A stretch of DNA of 64,000 nt from Symbiodinium natans (taxonomy: Eukaryota; Sar; Dinophyceae; Suessiales; Symbiodiniaceae): contig CAJNDS010000224.1 in NCBI GenBank assembly GCA_905221605.1, forward strand, positions 619,085-683,084. Reading direction: 5' to 3'. Under the pieces are notes generated by a model. It did no database searches. It had not been told where the DNA came from and worked only from the letters and a program-made list of their open reading frames with translations. Position numbers and translations under genes: made by a program. This document shows, piece after piece, positions 12,658-23,834 of the stretch (positions are counted from its first letter, which is position 1; every line of letters starts with the position of its first letter).

Positions 12658-13088
12658 GCCTTGTTGCCAATCGCAGTTATCCCGCGAGGGAGCTGTACGG
12701 GTCGTTGTGCGACTCATCATGGTACCATGGAGGCCCAATAACCTGGCAGGTTGGGTCGAGAGGCCTAGTGCCACGCATGGAGCCCACTAGACCGCTCTCG
12801 AGCGATGAGTAACTTTCAGGTGGATGGGCAACAGAGGGCTAGTCCCAAGAGCAAGAATGGTGGGTCTTAGCACCCGTGTGGCCCGAGGTGGGGCCTAATG
12901 GAGGTCCTCCGGACCGCAATAGAGGCCTTAGCACCAATGGAATTTTATGGATGGATTGGCGATGCTCGGCTCCTTGTTCAGCTTTAACTTTTTTGCTAGG
13001 ATCTGTGTGACGCCATGTCTTCTTTCACTTTCCCGTAGTCGGAAGTACCGCATGTTTGGGGCTGTCCCCTCTGACAGAGGGGCGTGTG

Positions 13089-13435
13089 TGTGTGCACCCT
13101 GATTCTAAGCTAAGGGTTTTGGAAAGTTTCTGAGGCTTGGCCGGACATTTCGTATAGAAGACTGACGGTGAATGTGTTTTATGCAGGGGGGCAAGGGCTC
13201 CAGTGACTAGCCTTGCCCAACGAAGCCAAGTCATTGGAGTGGATGCAGTGGCTGATCACCACTGCGTACCTGCAATCGAAAGGCCACCCCAAAGTACCCT
13301 TAAAGTTGTTTGCTGCCACAGTGGCCGGCAGATGGATGGATCAGGTTTTTCGTGTAAGGCCACAATTTCGTCACCATGCATAAGATCTTCGGACAGGGAA
13401 GCCAGTGAGAGTTTACTCTCTTATCTCCGTGTGTG
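13089..13435. repeat. 347-bp direct duplication, copy 2
   Basis: Second copy of 12311-12657, constant offset 778. It is followed by another GT-rich run (about 13429-13465). The 431-bp spacer between copies (12658-13088) is unique. Confidence 0.9.
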
Positions 13436-13904
13436 TGTGTGTGTGTTTGTGTTTGTGTGTGTGCGTGCCAAAACTGTCACCAAAACTGCGAAGGTCGCTA
13501 CTCCTGTGCGCAGGCCCTGGTTCAGAGGACGGGTGAGGGAAGATCTCATGGCACCTCCACCCCTCTGTTGCGGTTTTTGTCGGTGCTTTGCTCAAGGGGC
13601 AGGGGGATGGCCCAAAGTTGCACCAGGGCGCTTGGGGGATGAGCGTGAGACAGGAGGCTTCTGTCTTGTTGTATCAAAGTGAGAGTCGTTTCTCTTGCGA
13701 GAGAGGCTTCTTCCTCTTTGGGTTTTTTTGAGGGAGAGCGCGCGCAGTGCTGGGATGGTCCCGTGGTGAGGCAGCTGCCGTTCCTCAGTGGCTTTTCGCT
13801 GGGTGAGGTGCCCCCGAGCCTCCGAGCCGCGCAGCGGCTCTGTGAGCTGCCTTTGTTTCTGTTTTGTATGTATACATATATACATACATGCATGTTTTTT
13901 CCCC

Positions 13905-13917
13905 TCTCTCTCTCTCT

Positions 13918-13962
<45 letters not shown>
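13905..13962. repeat. (CT)n microsatellite
   Basis: Nearly pure CT with two G interruptions, preceded by a short TATACATA tract. Confidence 0.95.
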
Positions 13963-13964
<2 letters not shown>

Positions 13965-14474
13965 TTTGAGAGAGAAGACATCGACCAACCTCGTTGAACC
14001 CGGTTAGAACAAAATGTGCAACAGCTGCGACAGGTCTGCCATCTTGTGCAGCTGGCGATCTCCAAGCACAAGATACTAGGCAGACCGAGCCCATGTCGTA
14101 CCTCCGCTGAGCATCTCTCTTTTTGTTGTTCTTTGTTTATACTTTATGCTGTTTTTCAAGCTGCTCTGCGCAGGGCTTTTGATGGAATATGTTGGTTTAT
14201 GAGATGTTCCTGATCGGACCATGCAGCAGAAGTGTCGCAGGGTACTGTAACGGCGCCGTGGTGCCTTACAGCCGATCTCAGCTTGGCCCTCGCCATCCTT
14301 GGCCTCAGTTGACCTCACATGACCCCAGCTAACCTCAGTTGACCTGAACTCGAAGTGAATTGCTGTTCCATCTTATCGCAGGTTGCAGAGGTGTTCATGG
14401 AATGCCCAGTTAAGAACGCTTGCATCTGGTTATCTGGTTGACGCGCTCTGGCTTCTGCCATTTGGCCGAGGTCG

Positions 14475-14973
14475 CGCGTGAAGGAGGAGTGCGCGGAGTC
14501 GCAGCAGCCGTGCACGTCCCAGCGCTCCCCACATCCCTCGAGAGGGGCAGACGAAGACGAGTTGACAGAACGCAAAAAACACGGAAGACAAAGGACCTAA
14601 ACACGCCAAAGCTTTGCCCTGAAAAGCCGCTCGTCCCACGCATCCAAGGTGCGTCCATGCGCCGAAAGAGGATCCGGCGCTCACCCTGGCCTTGGCCACC
14701 TTGGAAAAGGCGATGCTCGGCTCCCTTCTCCACCCTCGCACTTACGACACAGACTCCCACTGGGGACAAACCTTTGCAATTCCTGCCGTCAGTCTGTCGT
14801 CGTTTTTTCTCCACCCTCCCCTTACAAAAGAGGCGCGGGAGCACCTTCGAGAGATCCTGGCCTCGGCAGAGGTGCCCTGCGCCACGGGGCACGGGGGCCC
14901 AGACCTCCCAAGCCCCGACGATCTCCAGGGATGTTTAGGGGTTTGGGGGATCAACAGTTCCGGCAGTTTCGGG

Positions 14974-15063
<90 letters not shown>

Positions 15064-15806
15064 ATACCTCCCTTTGGGTGGTGTCTCGGCTTAAGAGAGA
15101 CCAGCTTTTGCTGTGCCGAGGCCTTCGATGATACCCCTGAGCAATGTGAAGCGGCTGTTCCGGTCTAGGCCCGGAGCTCGCGGAGTTCCACTGAGCAGAG
15201 TTCACAGCGCCGAAAAGTTTTCAATGCACTCGTTGTGTGTGAGAACTTCTCCTCCAAAGGTACCAGATCGAGCTGAGCGAGACAGCTTTGGGGCACTCGA
15301 AGCTCTCGGAGCTGCTGCCTGGGAACCTATTTGACGCTAGTTGACTCACTCTGTCAGGGGTCGCTTCTTTGTGACGTGATATCCTTTGCCATCCTTTGCT
15401 TGTGGGGGTCTCTTCGCCTCTCATCCACTTTCAGAACCTCCTTGCATCCTCCTTGCAACCTCCTTGCATCCTCCCGGCACAGCGAAGGCAAGACCAGCGC
15501 TTTTCCGACATCTGTGAGGCTGGGGTGCTGGGGTGCTGGAGGGCTGGAGGGCTGCTGGGCAGTTCAGCATTCTTGCGTGACTGTGCATACAAAGCACCGT
15601 GTTCTCTCTTCAATCTTCCCGCCAGGTGCAACTTCAAGGGCAAGGCCGGGAAGCCAACATTCAACTCTGAGCTTTGCAGCGGTGCACCTGACTCGCTCAC
15701 CATTTCTCGCGCGCATCCAACGGATGTTGCAGGCTACATCGTGGTGCAAGCGCAGGCCAAAAACGAGCCCATGGAGTTGGTCGGCTTCTCAAATGTTAAA
15801 AACTGA
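14475..15806 (+). CDS. multi-exon gene of unknown function (candidate exons, with stop)
   Basis: Blocks that read like protein on +: about 14480-14600, very charged (DEDELTERKKHGRQRT); about 14651-14830, containing PALTLALATLEKAMLGSLL then HPRTYDTDSHWGQTFAIP; about 14829-14935, starting after TTACAAAAG with EAREHLREILASAEV; and about 15622-15806, a good terminal exon starting CNFKGKAGKPTFNSELC, continuing DVAGYIVVQAQAKNEPMELV and ending TGA. The (CT)n(GT)n block at 14974-15059 sits in a presumed intron. No family is recognised. Joining these blocks into one gene is inference. Confidence 0.4.
14974..15059. repeat. (CT)n(GT)n microsatellite
   Basis: About 8 CT followed by about 35 GT units, inside a presumed intron of the surrounding candidate gene. 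Confidence 0.95.
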
Positions 15807-16519
15807 CCTTAAAATGCCTTAAAATGCCTTATCTTCCCCAGGCGCCGTTGAGGCTCTGTTCATGGATATTTTGCTTCCAGGTCCCGAGCCGCTACGCTGG
15901 AGGACCCTCTGGGCATGTCTGACGCAATGCATCTCACCAAAACAGCGTAAAGCGTGGGTTTGAAGAAGGGGAAGCCACAACTTTGCACACGTTGCGGACA
16001 GCAGCGTGTAGCCCCTTATTGACCTACAGACTCTCGTCATGAGAGGCCGTGAGATGACCTCACAGGGCTCACGATGCCATCGACCCTCAGACCATCCCTT
16101 GGCATCGCGGGCCATCCCGCTTGCGCCCCTCAGCATCCCTTACCTTGCCCCTTTGCCCCTTGCTCTTAGCAGGAGAAAGTCATCTGTCCAAACTCGTAGC
16201 AAAAAAGATAAATGAATATAATGAATCTATGTATGTAATTGTTCATTTTGTCCGCCCAAAGAATGTGGGCGGGAACCTAAGCTGTTGCCGACAGGGTTCG
16301 ATGGAGCAGGACCCATTGGTCCCACACGTGCCGACGACTCCGAGAGCCAAAGCAGCGGATCTCAGAGCATCTCAGCGCCCTCCTGTGTCGGCATGTGTTG
16401 CACTGCTCTTAACGAGGCTTCGGTGCCGCGTTGGCTGTGCGGGTTTGGTGTGGGTCATATGGTCTGCAAAGCTTTTACCCATGCTAGGATTTACGTTGGC
16501 CATGTCGCCTTGTCGCCTC

Positions 16520-16790
16520 CTTGCAGAGAATCGCTGGAGTGCCCGAAACCCGCGGAGAGTCCTGCCCAGTATTATTTGGAGAGAAGCCCGCCGAAAGTTC
16601 CGCCGAGGATCTCCGGTCAGCAGAGAGTCCCGCCCAGTACCACTGGAGAGCCCACCCTGGGAGAGTCCCGCAGAAAGAGCCGCCGAGTATCCTCGGAGTA
16701 CCCAAAGAACCCCGAGTCTCGTTGAGTACCTTGGAGTGCCCAGCGTGACCGAGTTCCGCGGAGAGTCCCGCGACAGAAGCACATGAGGTA
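16520..16790. repeat. degenerate minisatellite rich in GAGAGTCCCGC
   Basis: Repeated variants of GGAGAGTCCCGC / GAGTACC / GAGTGCCC spaced irregularly by about 15-35 bp. The open frames in all phases follow from the repeat and are not taken as genes. Confidence 0.6.
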
Positions 16791-17320
16791 GCTGTAGGGT
16801 GGGGCATGATCGAAGTAAATTATTCGAGGTTGATGGGATGTCTGCTTCGTTGCAATTCTTAGGAACTCTGGGGAACTTGGCCAGCCTGGCCGTCGACTGC
16901 GCGCTGACACCGGCATGGGCCACAGCTTACACCCCTTTTAGGACCCTTTGGCCTCGGAGAAAGGAAGCCAGGAAAGGGCATCTGTGCATCGGGTAGAGTG
17001 GGTTGCATGACGTTGGATCGTCCGCTGTTTGTCCATTCTAAGGTCATCGACAGCAGCAAGTACGATAGCCTGGACTTGTGCCAGGAACCTTGTCGGCCGC
17101 AGAGCCCCCAGAGCTTGGAATGTCGTCTCTGAAACTTCTGTTGGCCATGAGTAGCCTTGGATCCGATTTTTCGCACAGTTTCTTATTGATGAAGCGAAGA
17201 GTCGTTGTCTTGCCTTTTGGAATCTGACTGTGCCGAGAGACTGTTATTTACCGTGTTCGATGTTGTGTATAGCCTGTCAGAGCATCTTTTAGAGAGCATT
17301 TGGAGGCCATTCTCTTGCAG

Positions 17321-17638
17321 GGGTTTTGGTGTCTCTGCGCCGCTCTTCGTCTCCAGTTCTTTGTTGCCATTCGAGTCGCTGAGGTTCTGCGTGGGCGAGC
17401 CGCTCGCACTTGAGGCCGCCAAAATGGAATCCATGGGCCGCTTTCTTGACTCTCTCTCTCTCTCTCTCTCCCCCTCCCTCTCTCCCTCTCTCTTGCAGGA
17501 TCTTCCGTTAGGTTCCTCACCAGGGAGGGCCCATACCCCAGACATACTTACAGCGATCCGTGGAGGTACTTCGGATTTGAAGTTGGCACAGTCTCAAACA
17601 GCCGCACTCTTGTACTCATTTTGAAAGCCGCGCCATAA
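17321..17638 (+). CDS. last two exons of an unknown gene
   Basis: Exon a (about 17321-17445) follows TCTCTTGCAG and reads FGVSAPLFVSSSLLPFESL then EPLALEAAKMESMG. A pyrimidine-rich intron (17450-17496) ends TCTTGCAG. Exon b (17499-17638) reads SSVRFLTREGPYPRHTYSDP, then RYFGFEVGTVSNSRTLVLIL, and stops at TAA 17636-17638. Both acceptors are strong and the exon b peptide is clearly protein-like. I do not recognise the family. Upstream exons were not found. Confidence 0.5.
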
Positions 17639-18117
17639 ACAAAAGTCTCGCCGCGGCAAGAATGCTTATGCTTAAATGCACGCACAATGCTTAACGACCG
17701 GTGTGGTAAAGATTTTGCGTGTCGAGCATGCTCGAGAGAACGCTTAGATCATTGCCTGCATGGGGGCCATCACATGCCCAAAAAACAGTACTATAGCAGT
17801 GCCAGCAGTACCAAACTGTGAATGGCTCACTATCGAATCTCTTCTGGAGGTTGCAGTGCTACATGTGCTACGTACTGTACGGTGTTGAAACGTGTAAGAC
17901 GAGATGCTGCACAACTGGTCGGGCAACAATCCGACAATCCTCGTTTGCATGTGAGACCGTGAGACATCTTCCAGGAGGCCGGCTTCTGTGACCGGTTTCC
18001 TCCTGGCCTCGCCGGCGGCTTGGTGTGCCAGGTCTTAGAGAACGCGAGTTTTTGCGGGAGTTGTTGCCTCTTTTTTTTTGCTTTCTGTTGGATTTCTGGA
18101 CTTCTTCTGGAAGATTT

Positions 18118-19440
18118 TGTGAGGCTGACAGGGAGGTGAAGAACACTTTCATCCACTCAGCAGTGACGCCGCTGGTTGGCCGCCCAAGATTAGATGCCAT
18201 AGCACAGAAGCCGGAAGCTGTGCTGGGCTGCTTCATGTTGCCACATGTTGCCACATGTTGCCACATGTTGCCACATGTTGCCACATGCTGCCACATGCTG
18301 CTACATGCTGCTATGTTCCGACTGTTTTCGAGTCAGCTTGGCCGCTGAGGGAAGTGAGGCTTCATTTGGGTGATGTTTGGTGATGTGCATTCTCGGACAT
18401 TCGGAGATGTATGCAGAGCTTCTTCAGCTTTCCTGTCTACCAGCAGTTCGTTTTCCTCACTCCAAGCAAAAAATAGCAAAGGCTTAGCTCATGGCCATCT
18501 GCGTTGCCAGGTCACACCAGAGCCAGGCTCCTTCCGGCGCTCGCAGTCTGTGCCGAAGGCACCCTGTGGGGGCCTGTGAACCCATGTGGGGCTTCATCAG
18601 GCCGCTTGAGTCGCCAGTGTGTATCTTACCCAAAGGAAGCATGTGGCCCTTGCGTTGCCTTGCGTTGCCTTGCCTTGCAGAACTGTCAACATCCAATTGT
18701 ATGACAGGACGTGGCCTTTGCCTGCGACATGGACAAGGCGCGGGCGGTGGGCATGCTCTCCCGGTCTTTCTCTCGCTCTTGTCTGTCTCGCTCTCTCTCT
18801 CTCTCCCTCTCTCCCTTCCTCTTTCGCTCTCTACTCCTATTCTGTCGTTTTCCCTTTGAAGCGAACGATTCCGCACACGTCCTGTGTGCGTGTGTGCCTT
18901 TGTGTTGCAGATCCTCACCGCTGGCCGCGACACGGCTTGTAGGCGCGACATGGTCAGAAGTTGCCAAACATGTACAAAGTGCCTAATCGATAGTATCTGC
19001 CGTGCACCTTCCTTGCAGCATTCGCTTTAATGAGCCTTCCAGCATGACCATGTGGCACGATGCCTCAGGTCCCCGCCGACTTATAGTGTCGTACCCTCGC
19101 CTGCATTTCTGCCGGGCACCCACAGCACAGGGACCTGAAAAGCCACGAAAAGCCCGCGTTGCCTTGGCAAAGCTTTTGATTCAGTGGTGTACACCTGAAG
19201 GCCTCCCCCGACGCCGAGCTCCCCACTCTACTCACGTGGCTACGAGGCGCTGCCTTTCCCCTTCGCCCACCGTGTGGGCATTATTGCCATTCAGGGCCTT
19301 TTCTCCCCGGGGTCAGATTCTGAGAGTCGAAACGCGGTCGCGGGCACAGCATGGCACAGCATGGCACAGCATGGCACGCAGGCGTTACTTCTGCAAGGAC
19401 CTGAGCATGCTGGGCATCGAGCTTCGCCAGATTTCGCCAG
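18118..19440 (+). CDS. scattered candidate exons of an unknown gene
   Basis: Possible exons on +: about 18118-18210 (EADREVKNTFIHSAVTPLVG); about 18707-18770 (DVAFACDMDKARAVGML), bounded by GACAG and a CT-rich intron; about 18911-18958 after TTGTGTTGCAG (ILTAGRDTACRRDMV); about 19020-19085 after CCTTGCAG (IRFNEPSSMTMWHDASG); about 19380-19430 (RRYFCKDLSMLGIELRQ). Each follows a plausible acceptor, but no domain is recognised and the joins are guesses. Confidence 0.35.
18232..18315. repeat. 10-bp tandem repeat (CATGTTGCCA)n
   Basis: About eight units of CATGTTGCCA, drifting to CATGCTGCCA/CATGCTGCTA at the 3' end. Confidence 0.9.
19343..19381. repeat. 10-bp tandem repeat (AGCATGGCAC)n
   Basis: Just under four units of AGCATGGCAC directly upstream of a candidate exon. 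Confidence 0.85.
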
Positions 19441-21844
19441 TATACCCAAGTGACCAGATGACCCAAACCCAAGGTCGCAGATGGAGCAATCTCACCCGTT
19501 GAACACAGTGGCTTGGCCTTCGAAGAAATGCTAGAGGGGTCGCTTAGTGACTTAGTGCAGCTCACCTCTGGAAATTTCGGGGTCAGGTATTGAGACCAAT
19601 GATTGTCAGATGTCTGACAGGTCATTCGCCTGGCAGACCTGATTTGAGTGCCTCGCACCTGGAATTCACGAAGGTTCGAAGCCGCTGTCGAAGCTGCACA
19701 TGTCGCATCTTGTCACTTTCATGAAGTCAGAAGCAGTTCCCCTCTTTCGAGAAGTGCGCTCCTGCCTCTCCCCCACTGAAACCCAGAGTCTGACGGTAAA
19801 TGAGATGAACTCAGTGCTCAGCAATACGAGTGCAGTTCGGCCTCTTGAGAGATCTCGTGGTGTACAGGATTCTATGAGCATCTCTCACAGCGGCGGAGCC
19901 TGTTTCGCTGTCCTTTCGGGCAACCTGTTTCGGGCTCCGCATGAGTTGGTTTTTTGAATTCCGACCCGCTGCCGACCTAAGCGAAAACCCCAAAGTGACC
20001 CAGTGAAGTCCTTCAGAGAGGCCTGCAGCAGGTCTCCACCCATCCGTTTAATGCTCTCAACTTGACCTCCCGACAGTGGAAGTCTGCGCAGTTTGGCGGT
20101 CCGCCACGGGACCAACACGGAACATGCTTGCGGGACGCGAAGCTCCGGCCCTCTTTACTCCCCAAAGCCTGAATAAGCTGAACGCCGGCTCGAGCTTTTC
20201 ACGTCCTGGGGCCATTTCTGGTAGCTCGTGCAGTTGCAGCTTTGAGGGCAGCGACAAGCCTGACAGTTGACCTTCTGCATGTCGCTGCTTGCCCAGGCCG
20301 CACGATGTCAGTCGGATTTGTGTTGACGCTGGCATGCCGCCCACCGTACTGCCTTACATCGTGCAGGGTTTCCTTCTTGACTCGAGTGAAAGGCTGGCGT
20401 CCTCCGAATCTGTGACCAAAAGCCAGCCGCAGTGTGTGGAAGATTTGGTGCCTTGTCTCCGGCGTAGAGCTCTGAACCTCGAAGAATGTACATCTTGCCA
20501 TAACCTGGCGTAAGATTTACGCCGTTATGGTGACTTCTGATGACTCCGCACCATATCTTTCCTTCATGCTTGGCTTCGTCTCCACACGTCCTCCCTCCGT
20601 GGTCAGGCAACTCGCGAGTCCGGGGTCCCGAAGGGCTCCCCCCCGGTAGCTTCAGCTTCAAACTTACGAGGTGTCGTTTGTGTAGCGTCTGTTGGAGGGG
20701 CGAAATTTGAGGAAGAGGGGTGTTCTGAGGTTGTGGTCTGTAAGGCGGTTCGGGAACTCAGAGCAAAGGGTTACGGGCTTAGCGTTTCGGATTGTTTCGG
20801 GTTCAGCTGTGAAGACTGGCTGAAGACTGGCTCCCGTACATGAGGAAGCCCCAAAAAAGAGGCCCCCCGAGGGGGAGCCTCGGCCTTTCGACCCGGGAGT
20901 TGCAACGGTCGCGACTTTTGCCCCGAGTCCCACCCGGCCGGAAGGGCAGCAAAGGTGGGCTGCCAAGGGCCCACGAAGCAAGGACCGTTGATACCGTTGA
21001 TAGGTGGTGGGCTCCAAGCTCTTCAACGCTGGAATGCCTAATGGTTTATCGTGGATGTTCGTGGATGCTTCGCGTGGGTGCTTGCCGGGCAGCGTTGCGA
21101 GATGGAGAGGCAAGCAGTCCTCGAAAATGCGGCAAAGAGCGAAGTGCCATGAAGTGCCCCCTCCACAGGAAGTTTAGCTTTCCGAGGGCTCCGAAGGCCA
21201 TGAACTGGAAATCAGCCTTTCAGAAGACAGCCATGTGACACCGTTGATGCCATTGGCTTAAGCTCGCACGCTCGTATGCTAATGTAGCTTTCAATAGTTT
21301 GAGTGTTGTAACCTCACAGTCGCGTGCTTCACGTGACCAGCAGAATCATGCTGCTCAACAACTTGAGTTCGGCCAGCCTCAGCCCAGACACAGCAACTGC
21401 AAGCCACCTTGAAAGCCCGTTCTTTTTGTTTACACAATCACCAGCCAGAACATGGTAGACATAGATTCATCATGTCAGCTCCATCGACTTTCTGCCCATG
21501 AGGCCATGAGGTCCTGGCTGGACTCTTAGAAGGGCAGACTGGTGTGAGATCTGAGGTGTGAGAGGGCTTGGGGCTTCATTGTCCATTTTCAACTTGAGCC
21601 TCGCCCGAGATTCTTGAAGTCGCAGCGCTGCGTGAACGCCATGACCTCAATGGTCTCGTACCGGTCGAACGCGCCTCGGTTGCAAACAGAAGCGAACGTG
21701 GCGTACGCTCTTGGGAAGGCAGAGGGAGGCAGCCTGTTCTTTGGCTGGTTCTGATGAGTTTATGAGGCGCCGACTGAGGAGATCGGAGGCTCGCAAGGCG
21801 CTGGGCTTTGGTAGAGTCGGCACATCCCTAGCTGCCACGCCAAA
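19441..21844. other. no assignable gene
   Basis: Unique, GC-balanced sequence. Reading frames up to about 150 codons occur on both strands without recognisable motifs or good splice context. Confidence 0.3.
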
Positions 21845-22985
21845 ATGCGCATGAATTCTCAGACTACTGTGACTACAGCTCCGTTTGTTCCGCCAGCTCC
21901 GGCCCCGTCGATGCCTTCAGATGTGCCTTCGGAAGCACCGCCCTCGGAGCCTGTGCCTTCGCAACCCTCGGAGCCGTCGCGCGTGGCAGAGGGAAAGGCT
22001 ACGGAGGCTGCGGAAGAGGCGGAGGAGGCGGACGCGCAACAAGCACCGGAAGCGAGCCAGGCGCGGCACTCGACTCCGGCATTCCTTTCGCGTCCCTTCC
22101 TTTCCCTTCCTTTCCCTTCCTTTCCCTTCCTTTCCCTTCCTTTCCCTTCCTTTCCCTTCCTTTCCCTTCCTTTCCCTTCCTTTCCCTTCCTTTCCCTGCC
22201 TTTCCTTTTTTTTCATCTCGTTGCTGGGCCGTTTGGAGATTGTGGTCGTTGTCGTTTGCCATCTCTCTTCTTTGATCGAAGAACAATCCAAGGGCCTTGC
22301 GATGCCTTACGTGATAATTGCGAATACCATGTTACAGGCATATGTAGGAATATCTGAAGAAGAGGCGTGTTTATTGCCTTTGTCCCCAAAACGCCACACG
22401 CCCACTCACCAAAACAACCAGTAACGACCCTACTGTTTGTATACATATATATTCATACATGTAAAAAATGTCTCGCTCTCTTTCTCTCTCCCTCTCTCTC
22501 TCTCGCTGTCTGTCTCTCTCGCGCTCTGCCTCTCTCCCTCTGTCTCTCTCTTTCCTGCTAGCTCTCTCTCTCTCTATCCCTCTCTTTTTCCTCTGTCTGC
22601 TTTCGGGTTGCGGGCCAAGTGTCCTCTCGTGCAACTCATGTTCGTCCAGTTGTGCGTGCCAGGCATCTGCAGCTGGCAAGTCAGGCAGGCCGACCGTGAT
22701 GGTAGTGGTAAATCAGTGGTAAAGCCTTGCAGGCAGACATTACTACGAGCCTTCATCAGGTGGCCCGGTGCGGACGACCTCGCGCTCGCGGGGTAGGAGG
22801 CGGAAGAAGCGCAGCCGCTGTCCCAGTGCGTGGCCAACAAGAAACAAGAAAGTTCGAGTGCCTCAAAAATTTGAGAGCCTTTTTGAGAGAAGAAGCCGGG
22901 GCCGGGGCGCCGACGCATGTCATGTCTTTCGTCTCCGCAGAGCAGGGAGAGCGCCTCCTCGGCTCTCCTCTTCTCCGGCATAAGA
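21845..22985 (+). CDS. unknown gene with Pro/Ala/Glu-rich N-terminus
   Basis: Begins ATG at 21845 (MRMNSQTTVTTAPFVPPAPA) and continues as a Pro/Ser/Glu-rich then Ala/Glu-rich stretch to about 22075, typical of a disordered N-terminus. A (TTTCCCTTCC)n intron follows. A second candidate exon at about 22275-22380 reads EQSKGLAMPYVIIANTMLQA, then YVGISEEEACL. A third at about 22760-22985 reads RKFECLKNLRAFLREEAG, then THVMSFVSAEQGERLL. No family is recognised. It may be the 5' part of the Bin3-type gene that follows, since such enzymes often have long disordered N-termini, or an independent gene. Confidence 0.4.
22093..22203. repeat. 10-bp tandem repeat (TTTCCCTTCC)n
   Basis: About eleven units in direct tandem, inside a presumed intron right after the Pro/Glu-rich exon. 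Confidence 0.95.
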
Positions 22986-23834
22986 TGTGTTTTTTTTTTT
23001 CACAAGTGGGGGGGGGGGTGTCTTTCTTTGTCCACGTTGAGTGATGCACAAATGCTGCGCATATGGCCCTGCATCCAGGTCCTGTGAAAGACAAGCCTGG
23101 CCAGGGGCCCAGGGGCCCAAGGCCCAAGGAAAGGGGGGGGCACCGACCTGCGTGGTCGAGACCTTCTCGTTGACTGTTGGGGGGGGGGGGGGGGGTTCAG
23201 CTTTGCATGTTCCGCCCAGGCAGGCGGCGGCGGGAGCGCGAGCGCGAGCGAGAGCAGCGGAAGGGCCGTGTGCTGGGCTCCGAAGGTGGGCAGGAGGGTT
23301 TATGGCCGAGTCTTTCGGGTCTACCGCATGAAGGCCTAGACGATCAGGGCTTTTGAGGGCGCAGAGCCCGATTAGGTCGTTTGGTAGTCTGACTTGTCGT
23401 CGAACCACATTGTGCAGCAGTTTTCCAAGTAAACGGCAGCCGGAGGTCCAGCACGTGCAGCGGACAGCCAAATCCTGGTGACGGCCCCGATCTGCCGCGT
23501 GCGGGCCACAGGATTTGCGTTGGCAAGACGCGGGTGACATGCATCTCGGAAAAAGTGTGGGGAGAGTAGACGCGAGAGGGTGGCCTGAGAGTGCAGCTCG
23601 CCCCCTTTCAAATGTTCCGAAGGTGCCTCTCATCCGCTGTTACTTTCGAAGTTGAACTTGCTTGTTGTTGGAGTGCTTGAGGGCTATCTGTCGGGTTTGA
23701 GGTGTTGTGGGTGCTGTTCTTGGGATATTGGTTGACATTCGAAGGCATATCTCTCCAGGAAGGGGGTGAGGTGGTTTTCTGATTTCCACATGTTCGGGCC
23801 GGCGGCCGTGTACCTGAAGACTATTGAAGACTTG

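Noticed and set aside
18232-18315. CRISPR-like array
   Set aside because: Units of 10 bp are contiguous without spacers; this is a simple tandem repeat.
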